Of a stretch of DNA of 64,000 nt, positions 13,101 to 24,050 are shown piece by piece. A program made the position numbers and the translations under genes. Numbering within the stretch: the first letter of the stretch is position 1; each line of letters begins with the position of its first letter. The stretch lies in the NCBI GenBank assembly GCA_034440575.1, contig JAOTOL010001547.1:291001-355000 (forward strand), read 5' to 3'. Source of the DNA: Imbricaverruca yamaguchii. Taxonomy: Eukaryota > Arthropoda > Thecostraca > Neoverrucidae. The notes beneath the pieces were generated by a model. That model was not told where the DNA came from. It did not search any database and saw only the letters and a list, made by a program, of their open reading frames with translations.

Positions 13101-15416
13101 GAAGAAGTGTAATAGGTACACTTCTTCAAGCTGTTAGCAATCACAACCGTACACGTTTTTCATGTGGTTCTTTATGTTCTTTAGACTCGGGACCAAGAAG
13201 AACGGAAGAGGAAGCGGGAGGCCGAAATCGAAGAAGAGGACCAACGGAGAGATCAAAAAGAATGGAACAAGAACTTTGAGGTACTTCAACCCCTCTCTCT
13301 CCTACTATTGATCGGTGGCACCAAGACAATTTCAGCCATGTCATCCTGCGTCACCATTCACGTTTACTAGTTATTTACACTGTTATGTGATGTGATATTC
13401 ATTCCAGCGCCGGCACAGGGTTGGATAAAACTGTTGCCGCCCATGTCAGTCGATTCAACAGATTATGAATGACAGAAACCAGGACACCACTGACCGGGCG
13501 TTTACTGGTGATACATTCAATATATAATAGTATTATATTATCGTATCTAAATAATCGATGCATTCTTTTTTAATGCATTCAATGAGCGCTTCCCCACCAC
13601 GTCATCAGGTAGCCTGTTCCACTGATCGCCCACCTTTCGACTGAAAATCTGTTGGTGTTTAGCTGTCCTGCATCTTGACTTGTCTAACCTGAATTGATAA
13701 GCCCCATGCATTTCTCGAACTTGAAGGGCGTTATTCATATTTACATCTAACCCTTTAACTATCTAAGGCATCTCGATGATACCACATCTTTATCTACTAT
13801 GGTTTACTGGGTATATGCCTAATGTCACAGGCATAACCATATACTAAATTGTCTATTTCACTAATAAGCGTTAATTATGCGCCACAATTAATCGGACACA
13901 CCAAGTCACGAGGTTGTGATGTCATAAGGGTGAATATGTTAGGCTATCTTTCGCCAATATCGCAAATTATCAACAATTAATTTTACTTTTTACTCCCAAG
14001 TGGCTATAGTTGAATGTGGCGAGGTGACGGACAGCTGAGCTAACTTTTTTACATAGGTTATCAACCTTTTCTAGGCCATTCCAAGTCCCATTCCACCCGA
14101 ATTGGGCTTCGATGATATTTTCGGCTTCTGAATCATCTATGGATTAATTTGGACGTCGAATCTGAATTTGGCGTCAATTTGTGCCTCCAGGTCAGGAAAA
14201 ATTGTTTCCGGGCATTTTTCTTAGGAAGTTTCAGCGGAAGGTTAACTTCGATCTTGTCTGTTGAATAAGCTATCGGAACCTAACTAAACGAGGTGAATAC
14301 TTGCGACCTCATTTAAGCCATGATATATAGGTCCAAGTGTAATATATTACATATAGTTAGCATTCCCATATACTGAGGAATGCTATGGTGAACATTTGAA
14401 GCGCGCATCTATTATCGTAGTTGCACTGTGCACGATTATGCGTGAAAGCTCTCCACTTGTTGGAAAACAAAATACCCTTAAGCTGATCTGGGTGGTCAAC
14501 CAGTGTTCTAGAGTAAGACAACTTCCGGACGCAATCATGATATTGCATGTACAATACGTTGGTTTGCTGTTGCATACAACTTACGTTCGGAAGCATGGGA
14601 GAGGGTAGCAAGAGCTCCTGCACTGTAGAGGGTGACAACACAAATTTTGTACACAGGCGAAGATGAATATTTATTCAGAATTGTGTTATTACACCGCACT
14701 CATCATGGACATGCACCCAATGGCCAAGGTGAAGAGATGATCAGTGGCTATGTGAAAAATGCTTTCCATGCGCCATGTTTTTATCCCTGAAACTCATTTT
14801 AAATGACGGCTAGTGGCTTGGAAGCTTACAAGTTCAAGAGCACTTCCGAATTTGAAGTTCTTATTAAGGTGACGTTTTCAAGAAGGATACCTCTCAGGCC
14901 CTGTGACGGGAGAGGTATGTATCCTCTCCCGTCACAGGGCCTGTCATGCTCCGTGAATCCCAGATAATTTGAAGTGAAGGTCAGTTATTTTCACTCGGTC
15001 ACCTTAAAAGGTTGTCCTCTGGTCGCCATATCAACCCTCAATCCCATCACCTCCCCGTAAACGTTTCGCATTGTTTAAAGTGTGGATTCTGATGCATTTC
15101 CATTGCCCGAATGTTGCGCTCAGGTATTCCTCATCCCATCACTCATTAGTTCGGTTTCACAGAACCAATCCTGATGTTATTCATGAAATCCTTTTGGATT
15201 CCATTGGAAACACCTGGAATTCGACCACTATTCACCATACACCCTAACATTTCAATAGTACGTAAATAACCGTCGTGTTCTCGGTCTTCTCAGGAGTCCA
15301 GAGAGGGCCGCGTCTCAAGCTGGCAGAAGTTCAAGTCTGGAAAGACGTCTAAAAAGGCCACCAAGTCCAAGCCCCTGGGCTTCCGTCCGCCCAAGCTGAA
15401 ACCCGAGCAGCGGTAA
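7999..15416 (+). CDS. DNAJC8: DnaJ homologue subfamily C member 8
   Basis: Seven coding exons join in frame: 7999-8055, 8422-8580, 8948-9014, 10320-10414, 11542-11688, 13185-13280 and 15294-15416. All have GT-AG borders, and together they give a 247-residue protein close to the 253 of human DNAJC8. A J domain starts near residue 51 (NPFEVLQI) and has the HPD motif at residues 78-80 (LVHPDKN), needed to stimulate Hsp70 ATPase. A long Lys/Glu-rich helical region follows, then a basic tail ending GFRPPKLKPEQR. DNAJC8 proteins are nuclear, linked to spliceosomes and Hsp70. The first ATG after the 7978 acceptor was chosen as start, so a 5' UTR intron is likely. Third-position GC is lower here than in the three genes downstream. 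Confidence 0.95.
9268..9600 (+). mobile_element. tRNA-derived SINE in DNAJC8 intron 3
   Basis: The head looks like a tRNA with pol III boxes: A box tagctcagttggttagagcg at about 9280 and B box ggttcgagtc at about 9336. The anticodon arm is scrambled, so it is not a working tRNA. A GC-rich body of about 250 bp follows and ends in an A-rich tail (attaaaataaaataaaaa) next to a T run. I saw no second copy in this window. Confidence 0.85.
10025..10108. repeat. Compound (CA)n(TA)n microsatellite
   Basis: About 18 bp of CA repeats run into about 66 bp of TA repeats inside DNAJC8 intron 3. Confidence 0.97.
10440..11060. other. GC-rich island of unknown origin in DNAJC8 intron 4
   Basis: Base composition rises sharply against the AT-rich intron on both sides. 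It begins beside a short hairpin (cagttggg, loop, cccaactg). Short open frames exist on both strands but overlap and have no recognisable domains. It may be an inserted transposon fragment or a regulatory island; I cannot decide. Confidence 0.35.
11905..12185. repeat. Diverged tandem duplication in DNAJC8 intron 5
   Basis: Two copies of about 120 bp both start cattttatgcagccttgaa (about 11908 and 12066) and share ttaatttaggtgttgcatta-like and atctgaaatataat-like stretches. Confidence 0.75.
12606..12688 (+). repeat. tRNA-like sequence next to SINE-L
   Basis: It has an A-box-like aaggtagcccagtttgtagg and a B-box-like gggtttgcatccc, with a plausible anticodon stem (gatcgcaagatc). It directly precedes the SINE-L copy at 12690, so it is probably a degenerate tRNA-derived unit, not a gene. 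Confidence 0.5.
12690..12876 (+). mobile_element. SINE-L: tRNA-Leu/Ser-like SINE, copy 1
   Basis: The head reads ggtggccgagtggttaagg, the A box of class II (Leu/Ser) tRNAs, with B box gggttcgacac about 45 bp later. The body ends gtcgtgaaccacacaataaa and a CAA-rich tail. Three more copies lie at 27633-27815, 37465-37612 and 39347-39522, all on the minus strand. Confidence 0.88.
13097..13131. repeat. Perfect inverted repeat (15-bp arms, 5-nt loop)
   Basis: Arm gcttgaagaagtgta is followed by loop atagg and the exact reverse complement. It lies 54 bp upstream of DNAJC8 exon 6. Confidence 0.95.
14895..14943. repeat. Perfect inverted repeat (21-bp arms, 7-nt loop)
   Basis: The arms at 14895-14915 and 14923-14943 are exact reverse complements around tatgtat. 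It is inside DNAJC8 intron 6, so the pre-mRNA should form a very stable hairpin. Confidence 0.97.
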
Positions 15417-17284
15417 TAGGGCCGGGCCGAAAAACGTGCGCCGCTATAGAGTCGAACGACTCCACTTAGTGCGAACTACGTGTGTGCTATGCCGGATGGA
15501 GGTCCCAACACTGCTGGGGGCGTCACAGTGATTCAGAACTGCCGCAGCTCAGTGTCACGTCTGTGTTCAGCGCTGGGCACAACGACGCTCCTGGAGCCAC
15601 CTGGTAGCCATGCGCTGTGACCGCGGTTCCGACTCGCGCCAAACGGAACTGCTCGTCCGTGGAAGGTGTCGCTGGGATTAGTCGTGTAGCTGCTACAAGA
15701 GGACTGCGCAACCCCGGACATTGCCCCCAGGGTCCTAAGTATGTGAGCGAAGACGCGCCGTATGGAAATCCCAATTGAGTTGTGATTTACGCGGGTGACG
15801 AATTTGGTATTTGTCGGAAGCCTTTCTGGAATGCCTCGTGTCAACCTGGGTGCAAGATCATCGACGTTCATTGTGTTGTCCGGGAACATTTTTAACAGGA
15901 AGATGGTCTCGGCTTTGGTTCTGCGGATTCGCTATATATTGTCCATGGACCAGCCACAGCTGAGTGTTCCCCGTACCTGCTAACGTTTAGGAAACTTCCT
16001 GTCGTCTGCCTGTCTGAATTAAGAAGCACACATCCATGTTCCACTTCGAAATTTTTCGGTATGCCACTACCACCAGCACTTTGGTGTATGGTTTTTCCGG
16101 TCATATACCATTCTGGAACCTAAACATTTTTGTGCTCAGGTCTTTGAGGAAGAAATTGTGAGATGGTGGTGGATTGCTTAAGGAGCATAGTATGAGCCTT
16201 TGCCGTTAGCAGGAACATTCGTGCAGAAAGCAGGAACAACAGCGATGTGTTATACGACCACCAACAAGCATTGTTGAAATGCTTAATTGTCAACCATTTC
16301 CTTTTTAAATTTGAATGGTTGGGAATGCCGTGCGTGCGTACTGTTCACGATTATTCAAACATGACCAAGAGATGATCGACCTTAAATCGCCTCATCTCAA
16401 CTTCGGTGGCAATGTGCTTGCAGTGTTTCAATGATTCGTTGCATAAGTACGTTCCCAGACATCGCAAGAACTATTTACATTTAATAACAGAGCCTATCCA
16501 TTTAGCTGGATTGGATTGTGAACTGGCATTTGTCACTGGAGTCTGATGTACTTCACGTCAAATATACATCATCGTCATTTATTTTGTTTTTGGACGTCCA
16601 AGTGTAATTCCATGGATCACTGCGTGACCCGTACTGCGTGTAAATGCAACGATTCATCAGTTCATTGACGTATTTCTTACAATTTATTCAAACTTATCAT
16701 CTCACTTCAATAGCTCAACTTTAACAGCCTCCCCTCGCGGGGAAGTTGTTCTCTATGAAGATCACCACATTGTCAGTTTGAAGAGAATGCACGATTTCTC
16801 ACTGAAGCAGCAAAGACTTGGAGGCAATGAACTGGTTCGTAACCGATTCTGTGTTCTCAGATGTGCTCTCATTTCTGATGTTCTCCAGACTGGTTGAAAT
16901 AGGCTTGGGGTCTTTTCGTTGGAGATGTTTTGTCATGTGATTTTCTGGATGCAAGAATGGTTTGCTAAGCATATATTCGTTACGGTCAATTTGGTTTTGT
17001 ATTTTGTTACTTCTACTTTTTGTTTCGTAACCTGGTATTCATATTATTTGAGATTATATGGCTATCATGATATTTGATAAGCCTATATGATATTTGATAA
17101 GGCTATATGATATTTGTGCGTACTGTTGATCGCAGCTTCCATGTAAGAACTGGCATCCGCGACAGCCCCAGCCATCGTTACTTGCTTGGCCGGGGATTGC
17201 GCTTCCTGGTTACCAGAACCGCCGTGATGAGGGATGTTGAAACATGGCGTTTCCGTGGGGTATTCGTAGTCCCCGCGCATCCCT
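15417..17284. other. 3' flank of DNAJC8, no gene seen
   Basis: The first part is presumably the DNAJC8 3' UTR; I did not find a clear AATAAA signal. A short run of three related units of roughly 24 bp built on gatatttgataag lies at about 17060-17116. Nothing else is supported. Confidence 0.35.
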
Positions 17285-18791
17285 GCTCCCGTTCGTTATC
17301 AATTCCCCCCCCCCCGACGAGGCACCACCCTTCCGTGGTGGTGGTGGGGGGGGGGGGGGGCGCGTCACCCAAATGTCCCAGAGTTCCAGTCCACCGGTGA
17401 GTCGGCGAGGGGCCAGACTAGGAGTACCTCAGACGTCCTTCCGTCCATACGTTCCCGTTACAATGCCCATCCCCCTCGACATCCATGCCCTTCACCTGGC
17501 CCTGCAACACCATCCCTCCGTACTATGAGCAAGTAGGACAACTTCCCCGATCTTGCCCTCTAACTCAGTTGTTTTCGTGGTAGTCGCGCCATGACCGACA
17601 TCCATGCCCCATGACCCGCCCCTGGGGTTCATGGAGTTCTGGAGGCCGATGTCCTCCATCGCACGGTGCTAGTTTTGACGGTGAAGGCACTGTCTTTTTT
17701 AAGTCTTCTCTGGACATACTATATGTGATTATGTCTGACTCCCTTAGCAGCCTTTTGACACTGATTGTATTTTATCTGTCAGACCCGCTACTACTTGGCA
17801 TTATCATACGAATTACTATTGTGCCTAAAGGAGAGGGGAAAACCGTCCGCTTGAGCTGGTGGATCCCAAACCACATCGGGGCGTGGGAAAACGAGCGTGC
17901 GGACACTGCAGCGAAGTGGGCAGCTCAGAACCACCGCCCACGCCCATGTCCACTTCCTGTAGGAACCACTTCTCAAGGATTACAAATTTCATACTTGCGA
18001 AGTGGCAAAGAGCGTGACATAGAGAACACATCAATAACCTGCATGCAATCAAGCTACATCTAGGACTTTGGGAGTCATACCTTCGTAGGTACAGACAAGA
18101 GAAGGTCACACTTTGCAGGATGCGCATCGGGCGCACCTACGCTGCCCATCGCTACCTCCTGTGTGGGGAGGAGAGGCCACGGCGCCCCCGCTGTCTGGAA
18201 ACCCGGACTGCGTCACGTGTTTTTCACGGGCCAGCACTGCACCAGAGCGCCGACTGTTTTATGGAAGAGATGCGGAACAAACGATGAACGATAAATGTCA
18301 AGCCCTATATTGGTGAGTGGGCTTCATGCTCGCACTGGAACAGACGCCACGAGGTGTCTCTGTGTCGTCTGCGTGTGGGACATACCTATGCGATGCACCG
18401 GTATCTTCTGGGTGGTGGCGGGGCGCCGCTGTGCCCGAGGGGCATCGCACCGTCAGTCCGACACATTTAGCATCGTGTCCCCGGCTTGCTCACGAACAGA
18501 GACGTCACTTTGGACATTGCTCTATCTCGCTTCGGGAAGTACTTGGGATGAGTCTGACATTGTTTACTCGGGACAACTTCTTACATTCCTCTTGAAACTT
18601 AGATTGTCAGTGATTTACGCTGTTTACTACCGTACTGCTGCATGCGTGGCTAGTTTTCCCCAGGACAGATGTGACATCGTTACTTATAACTTGTTGCTTG
18701 ATCTGATGTGTACGTGCCTTTATGTCTAATTGACGGAGTTACAGGCGCTATATGACATATGCAATCGATGCGCCACTAAACTAAAATAACT
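17285..18791 (+). mobile_element. Internally deleted non-LTR remnants: 5' UTR, RNase H, two 3' ends
   Basis: 17285-17585 matches the 5' UTR of the element at 1-3215 (shared ttcacctggccctgcaacac and ggacaacttcccc). It passes straight into an RNase H fragment at about 17690-18060, with SDSLSSLLTL and VRLSWWIPNHIGAWENERAD, resembling the SDS and xPxHxGxxGNExAD motifs. A C-terminal piece reading CRMRIGRTYAAHRYLLCG follows (about 18115). A second, different copy of the same C-terminal region occurs at about 18350-18480 (RVGHTYAMHRYLLGGG), followed by a 3' UTR ending in gcaatcgatgcgcc near 18770. Frames are broken throughout. Confidence 0.75.
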
Positions 18792-19888
18792 GACACGGCA
18801 CAGATAAATTGGCTGTGCAACACTACATGCGGGGGTCATATTCCTTGCTGCACTGTTAAGACTGTCGGTACATACAGCGTTAATTGTCGAAAGCATGACC
18901 AGAAAATTGTGTACGGGAAAATGTGCAGAGACGGCAGCCCCGTAAACTCAAAATACGAAATCGTGCAGAATGAGCCTGGATTTCCGTGTTGTTTCATCTA
19001 TTCTAAGTCAAGTGGACAATGTATAACTTGCGAAGGTGTTATAGTTGTTCCGCTCCAGATGTTTTTTGTCCACTAATTGAACTTACATTGCAACACTGCA
19101 CTATGCTCAGGTTATTTTTGCTCGCATGACCTTGCAATGCCATGCTTACTAACGAGGCCGAAGGCCGGTGGCTCCTTCAGTTGCCATGAAAACTCAAATT
19201 GAGCGACTGGACTGGTCCAGCCAGGCGTCAAAGCACGTCGAAGCACACTAATGATATGGATATGGACGAGCATTAGCTTTCCGGTTTGGGGAGTGATGCA
19301 TGTTAGTTTTAGAGGGTTCGGATCGTCTAATTTCCCCTATCTTGTGGAATGTGGGGATGATCTTTGCCTCATCTTTCGCACCTTAAACTAAGAGCTTTCT
19401 TTACCTGTGCAATATTTACCGTGATGAAATTTGAATATTGCTCGATATTTTGCTGCCAATTTCCTTGGGATAACACGATATTTATTACTGAATGATTAAT
19501 TGTTGAACCTACACCAAAAACGCATTGGTTTTCGTCTACTATATTTTCAGATCTCATACTTCTGGTTTTATTTCACGATGTTTGTTTCTTCATTCAGCAT
19601 AATCACCAACAGACAAAATCGCCCCATGACAGGCGAAAATGCATAAGTAAATGAGCAGTGCACAGTACATGTCGACATGAGAACTAACTCATAGCATGTG
19701 ACAACAGTGTCCTGCAGTGGACTCGGGTCTATCATTGCGTCTCCCCGTCCCCCACCCCACACGCCAATAAACACACCGGCTTAAACGTACTGTTTCAGCG
19801 CCAATATGCAGGCTAAAACACACCGGCATGGATGGAGCATCGGAGCACAGCAGACCTGGACTGTGATGGCCGGTGAAAGTATTCGGTC
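18792..19888. other. Non-coding stretch, nothing recognised
   Basis: No coding exon, RNA gene or clear repeat is visible. Confidence 0.35.
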
Positions 19889-20043
19889 GGTTATTGGTTT
19901 TACGACACATCGACCGTTGAGTCATGTAGCGTCGCCAATCTCTCACATCGATTGGCCGCGGGCGAAGAGTAGCGACAGTTGAGACTCGAACCCACAACCT
20001 TTCGGTTGTGAGACGGGCAACTTACCCCTAGACTACTCATCCC
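19889..20043 (-). mobile_element. SINE-V: tRNA-Val-like SINE, copy 1
   Basis: On the minus strand it begins ggggatgagtagtctagggg, has a CAC-type anticodon loop (gtctcacaaccgaaag), B box gggttcgagtc and the tail cgatgtgtcgtaaaacc. Related copies are at 35876-36030, 40464-40622 and 62841-62997. The tail matches the 3' end of non-LTR remnants here. Confidence 0.9.
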
Positions 20044-21668
20044 CGGTGAAGGTATTTCATTGGTGTCTAACATTGGGGAGGGGCCAAGCCAAGGTTGTGG
20101 TGGGGGCAAGTTCAGGGTGGGGAAAAGGGACATAGCCTCCATATAAGCATGGAAATCGGCACCAATGTCCTCCCGATCGACCGTGTGCATTGCTGCAGTC
20201 CCCGTGATCGCCGAGTACGGTTAGTCGCCACATACGACGCCGAGGAAGTTAACATGCACCACGGATTACATACATAAATCGATGCAATCGCTTTGCCTTT
20301 TTTGCAACAGTCCAAAGGCTCCGTCCGTACTCAATGGCGCAGCCAAGAGCAAGAATATTACATATTGGGTACGTGCCTTTCAGGTCACGGCGAAGAAGTC
20401 CGAAAAGGCCATCCCGTGAGATTCCCAGAAGAGCCACCCGAAGTGAGCAGCACACAAATGTGCTATCTGAGGGGCTTCCATCCGAAGGGGGGCCTGCAGC
20501 GGAGAGGAGCCTCCTGTTCCGGCTGTGCATTGGGCCTCCTGTCAGTGTTGGATCCAGGGAGGGAAGCTGGGGTATGCCCCCCCCTATGGAAGGTAGCACC
20601 CATTCGGCCAGGAAAGGCGTCCCTCTGCGAAGGCCCAAGTTCACCCCACCCCCTTGCATTTTTCGTCCAAAGCCGCCCCTCCGAACACTTTGGCGGTTGC
20701 ACCACTCCAGTCACATGTCTCCTCCCCAAGATGAAAATTCCTGGATCTGCCCCTACCTCTTTTGGCAGCTATGGGCTTCCTGTGGCGGTTCTGGGGCCTC
20801 TTCTGACAACTGTTACTGCTGTCGTGGTTTATGGGCGATGTCAGATTATTTCAGGCGGTCTTCTGTGGTTCCTTTCAAATAATTATACTGCCTAGGGGAG
20901 CTACGGCGGCCTTACCCCCCCCCCCCCGACTGTCCTTTCGTCCGCTCTTGAACGAGGGTGACAGCTTGACCAGGTAAAATGGACGGTAGAGGAAGTCTCC
21001 CAATATCGAAGCAAATCCCTTTATTTTGGAGGCGCCTGATGATCAGCTTACCAGAAGCACACATTGTGAGGCAGAAAAATTGCTACTGGATCATTTAGGA
21101 TAAACTTTGCTGAAGTTGATCAATAGGTCTTTCAATTGTCATACGTCGGAGTACTCCATATTGCCATAAAACATGGATGATAGCGTGGATACGTCGGTAA
21201 AACTGAATGTAAACCAAACGTGAAGGGAAACTTCCATCACAAGACGACTGCGCTGCCAAACAAAACTTCGTGGAGGCCCGGTCCGTTTACGGCGCGCAGT
21301 CATCAGCGGGTATAGGTGCGGATCGTTCGGGCCCGGGGCTCCGTGGTGTTTCGAAGTGTTAGATGTTTCGATACTTGTGCTCTCCGCATATTACTTGGCA
21401 GTAAGCAGTCTAGAAATTGAGCATTATGGGTTTGAAGCATTATATGTTTTGAATGCGCGCACAAAACGTGGTATAAGAGGCTTCAAAACATAGGGTTTGG
21501 ATATTGCAGGTAGGTAGGTGGGACCTAGGTAGGTAACTACCTACCTACCTACTTGCAAGAAGGTTGTGAGTAGCTTGGTGGGTATGTCCTTCAAGCATCA
21601 TATTGCTTCAGATATAGGTTTTGAACATTCATGCTCTTTGCCTTTTGCTGCTTTTTGAGGGTTTGAAG
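20044..21668. other. Non-coding stretch with a possible small DNA transposon
   Basis: Between about 20548 and 20757, ggatccagggagg at the left and its approximate inverse (ttcctggatctgcccc) at the right suggest a short inverted-end element. Overlapping open frames on both strands here lack domains. At 21506-21560 a (TAGG)n-type imperfect palindrome occurs. No gene is supported. Confidence 0.3.
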
Positions 21669-22717
21669 CAGGGTGGGAAAAACAAAGGCACTTCTTAAGA
21701 GATTTCATCTCTTAAAACATTTTTGCACTCCAGATTCATACTGGATAGAATGGGCTCCACATGTACTCTGACACAAACATGCAGAAGGAACAAAAATACC
21801 ACTAAAAAACTCATACAAGATTGAAGAAAATATCCACCAAACATGTTATTCTACTTATGGTTACCAAATAACTACACTTTTTGTACCATCAAGCACACAG
21901 TCAGCATCCGAACACACCACACGAAACCACAACCAGCAGAAATGCTGACGGCAATGCGCCAAACTTCGCACATGCTCACTGAATATAGTGGCCTCTGGTC
22001 GCTACAAATTCAGCCAGTGAGTCCTGAAACCTGCTTTCGAGCCACCCTAAGTGGGAAAAACTGACGTTTTAAGAGATGCTTCTGGAGTGCCTGAGGCTGC
22101 TGATCAGAATTTGCTGTGTTAGCATTTTCTGTTATGAAAACTGTTTCAACCAATCAATGCAAGATATTTTTTTAATGATGTCATAACCATTAGCAACTTT
22201 GAACACATGTTTTGAACAGTGACATGCTACAAACACAAGACCTTGACTGATCCTTTGTGCACCACTATCGCTTCTGACTGCATGTGAGGTAGTGGTGTTG
22301 GGTTAGTATCATGGAGGGAATTGGCTGCGTATGTAGGTAGGCATGCGCTCTGAGCTGAGGGTGAAGCGTGAATGATTTGTTTTTCATTTTGCCTAGCATT
22401 GTGCCAAGACCAACAGTGAAAGGAAGGTGCATTGCTCCTGTGAGTTATGAGAGACAAAGCTGAGCTGATCACAACTTCCTGTCTTGCAGTGCCATCCATT
22501 GCTCACTTCTTTGTTTCTATGTTTTGATGTGACCAAAAATGATGATGTGTATTACTTATGCATATTACATAGACACTGACTAGGTACATATGATTTTCTT
22601 GTCGGTTACTGGCAAATAGATTCCATGCATGAAAAATAATATGTCCATGAACATGTACTCTGGAAGAAATCTATTTGCACTCCGACTCCAAACCTGGAAA
22701 GCAAGTTTCCCACCCTG
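21669..22717. mobile_element. Non-autonomous hAT-type DNA transposon with 8-bp TSD
   Basis: The left end begins CAGGGTGGGAAA at 21669 and the right end finishes with its exact reverse complement at 22717. Both sides are flanked by the identical 8-mer gtttgaag (21661-21668 and 22718-22725). An 8-bp duplication and CAGGG-type ends are hallmarks of the hAT superfamily. The 1049-bp interior has no transposase frame; it carries subterminal repeats such as catgtactctg and tttgcactcc near both ends. It would depend on a transposase made elsewhere. Confidence 0.93.
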
Positions 22718-22725
22718 GTTTGAAG

Positions 22726-23463
22726 TGTCTATTTGTGGTCCTAGGTGTCTATGATTTTATCAGATAGGGACATACTTACCAAAATCCCTGTTTGGAAAGT
22801 GTGCTATGATGTTTCCTAAGTTCATATATATGTTTGTGTTCTCCATGTTGATGTGTAGTGTAATGTAGATTGTGGATGGAACAAAGGAACAAAGATGGAA
22901 CTTGTTTGCTATTGTCTGTGCAGTAAAAAGGGACAGAAGTACTAGGCATTTCTACATTGGGTTCATGCCAATTCAATGCATGGTGGCTTTGTGTATGTGC
23001 CACTGTATCCCTTGTCTACATGGTAGCTTCAGTTACCTGGTATGCTGGGGACCCATTATCTAGTTGTCTGCCATCTGCTGATGTTTAATCCCAATGAAAT
23101 GCCATATGTTTCTGCTTTATGTTCCAGATATTTGAAGAGTACAGAACTTGGAGTTACCATAATTTCACATTCTACATGAGCATAAGTGAATACCACAGAG
23201 ATGTCCTTAAATGACCATTCATACAGTTGGGAGTCTCTCAACATTGGTGATGGGTCTCTGGTAAGTTGAGTGACAATGGGCATATGATTTTAACATGGGT
23301 GGCAGATGGCCAGGGAGCAGTTCCCCCATCTGCAAATCTCAACATTTACCCTATAACATTATGTGGCATATAAGGAGTTTGAATTGAGTGCTTGTGCCTT
23401 ATGGCTAAATAAAAATGACATCTCCCAAATGCTGTGTTCCTTTACAGTTATAAACGGTTCTAA
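22726..23463. other. Non-coding stretch, nothing recognised
   Basis: No coding exon or repeat array is visible. Confidence 0.3.
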
Positions 23464-23721
23464 TGAGGGTTGGAAAAAAATGCTGGCAAAAGCTACTTTT
23501 TGCCATGCCAGTGGTATTGACCAGTAAAAACCATTTCCTGACAAAAACTGTTACCATGCAGCAGAATGTGATGGGTTTATATATCAGGGATCTGGAGAAC
23601 CTCAGAATTCTGAATTACAAATCTGCCATGGTCTCCTGTGCCAGGTTTATGTGTCCTGACAGGGAAAGTTTTGCCAGGTCTCCAGTATTTACCAGATTTT
23701 ACCAGCATTTTTTCACCCCTA
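23464..23721. mobile_element. Short inverted-end element, probable MITE
   Basis: The left end (tgagggttggaaaaaaatgc) and the inverse of the right end (taggggtgaaaaaatgctgg) are near-identical. The flanks share gttctaa (23457-23463 and 23722-23728). The 258-bp interior is non-coding. The 7-bp match falls one base short of a hAT duplication, so the superfamily is uncertain. Confidence 0.6.
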
Positions 23722-24050
23722 GTTCTAACCGGTAATATCAGCAGCATAAATAAATGTCGAACTGCATCCTGATCCCTGTTCAAGTCATTGGTATTTTAGT
23801 GTTTGAGGATGCGGCTGAGTATGGGTCCAGACTCCAGGACATGTGTGTACGGATCCTGTCCACGTGGTGTCCGCCGTTTGGCCGAGTAAGGGTCCGGGCT
23901 ACCTGTGTGTATGAGTATCTCGGCTCGAGTCGTCTCCTCCCGACTTCGGTGTTGCAGAGTGTAGCTGAGTGGGTATATATGTGTGTGTGCATATGTGTGT
24001 ATGTGCATGTTCGCTACTGAAATCGTATCCTCCACACGCTGATGTTGCAG

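Noticed and set aside
20293..20895. Overlapping 200- and 182-codon plus-strand frames
   Set aside because: Two frames and the opposite strand are all open, no domain is visible, and the stretch contains inverted GGATCCAGG ends typical of a repeat.
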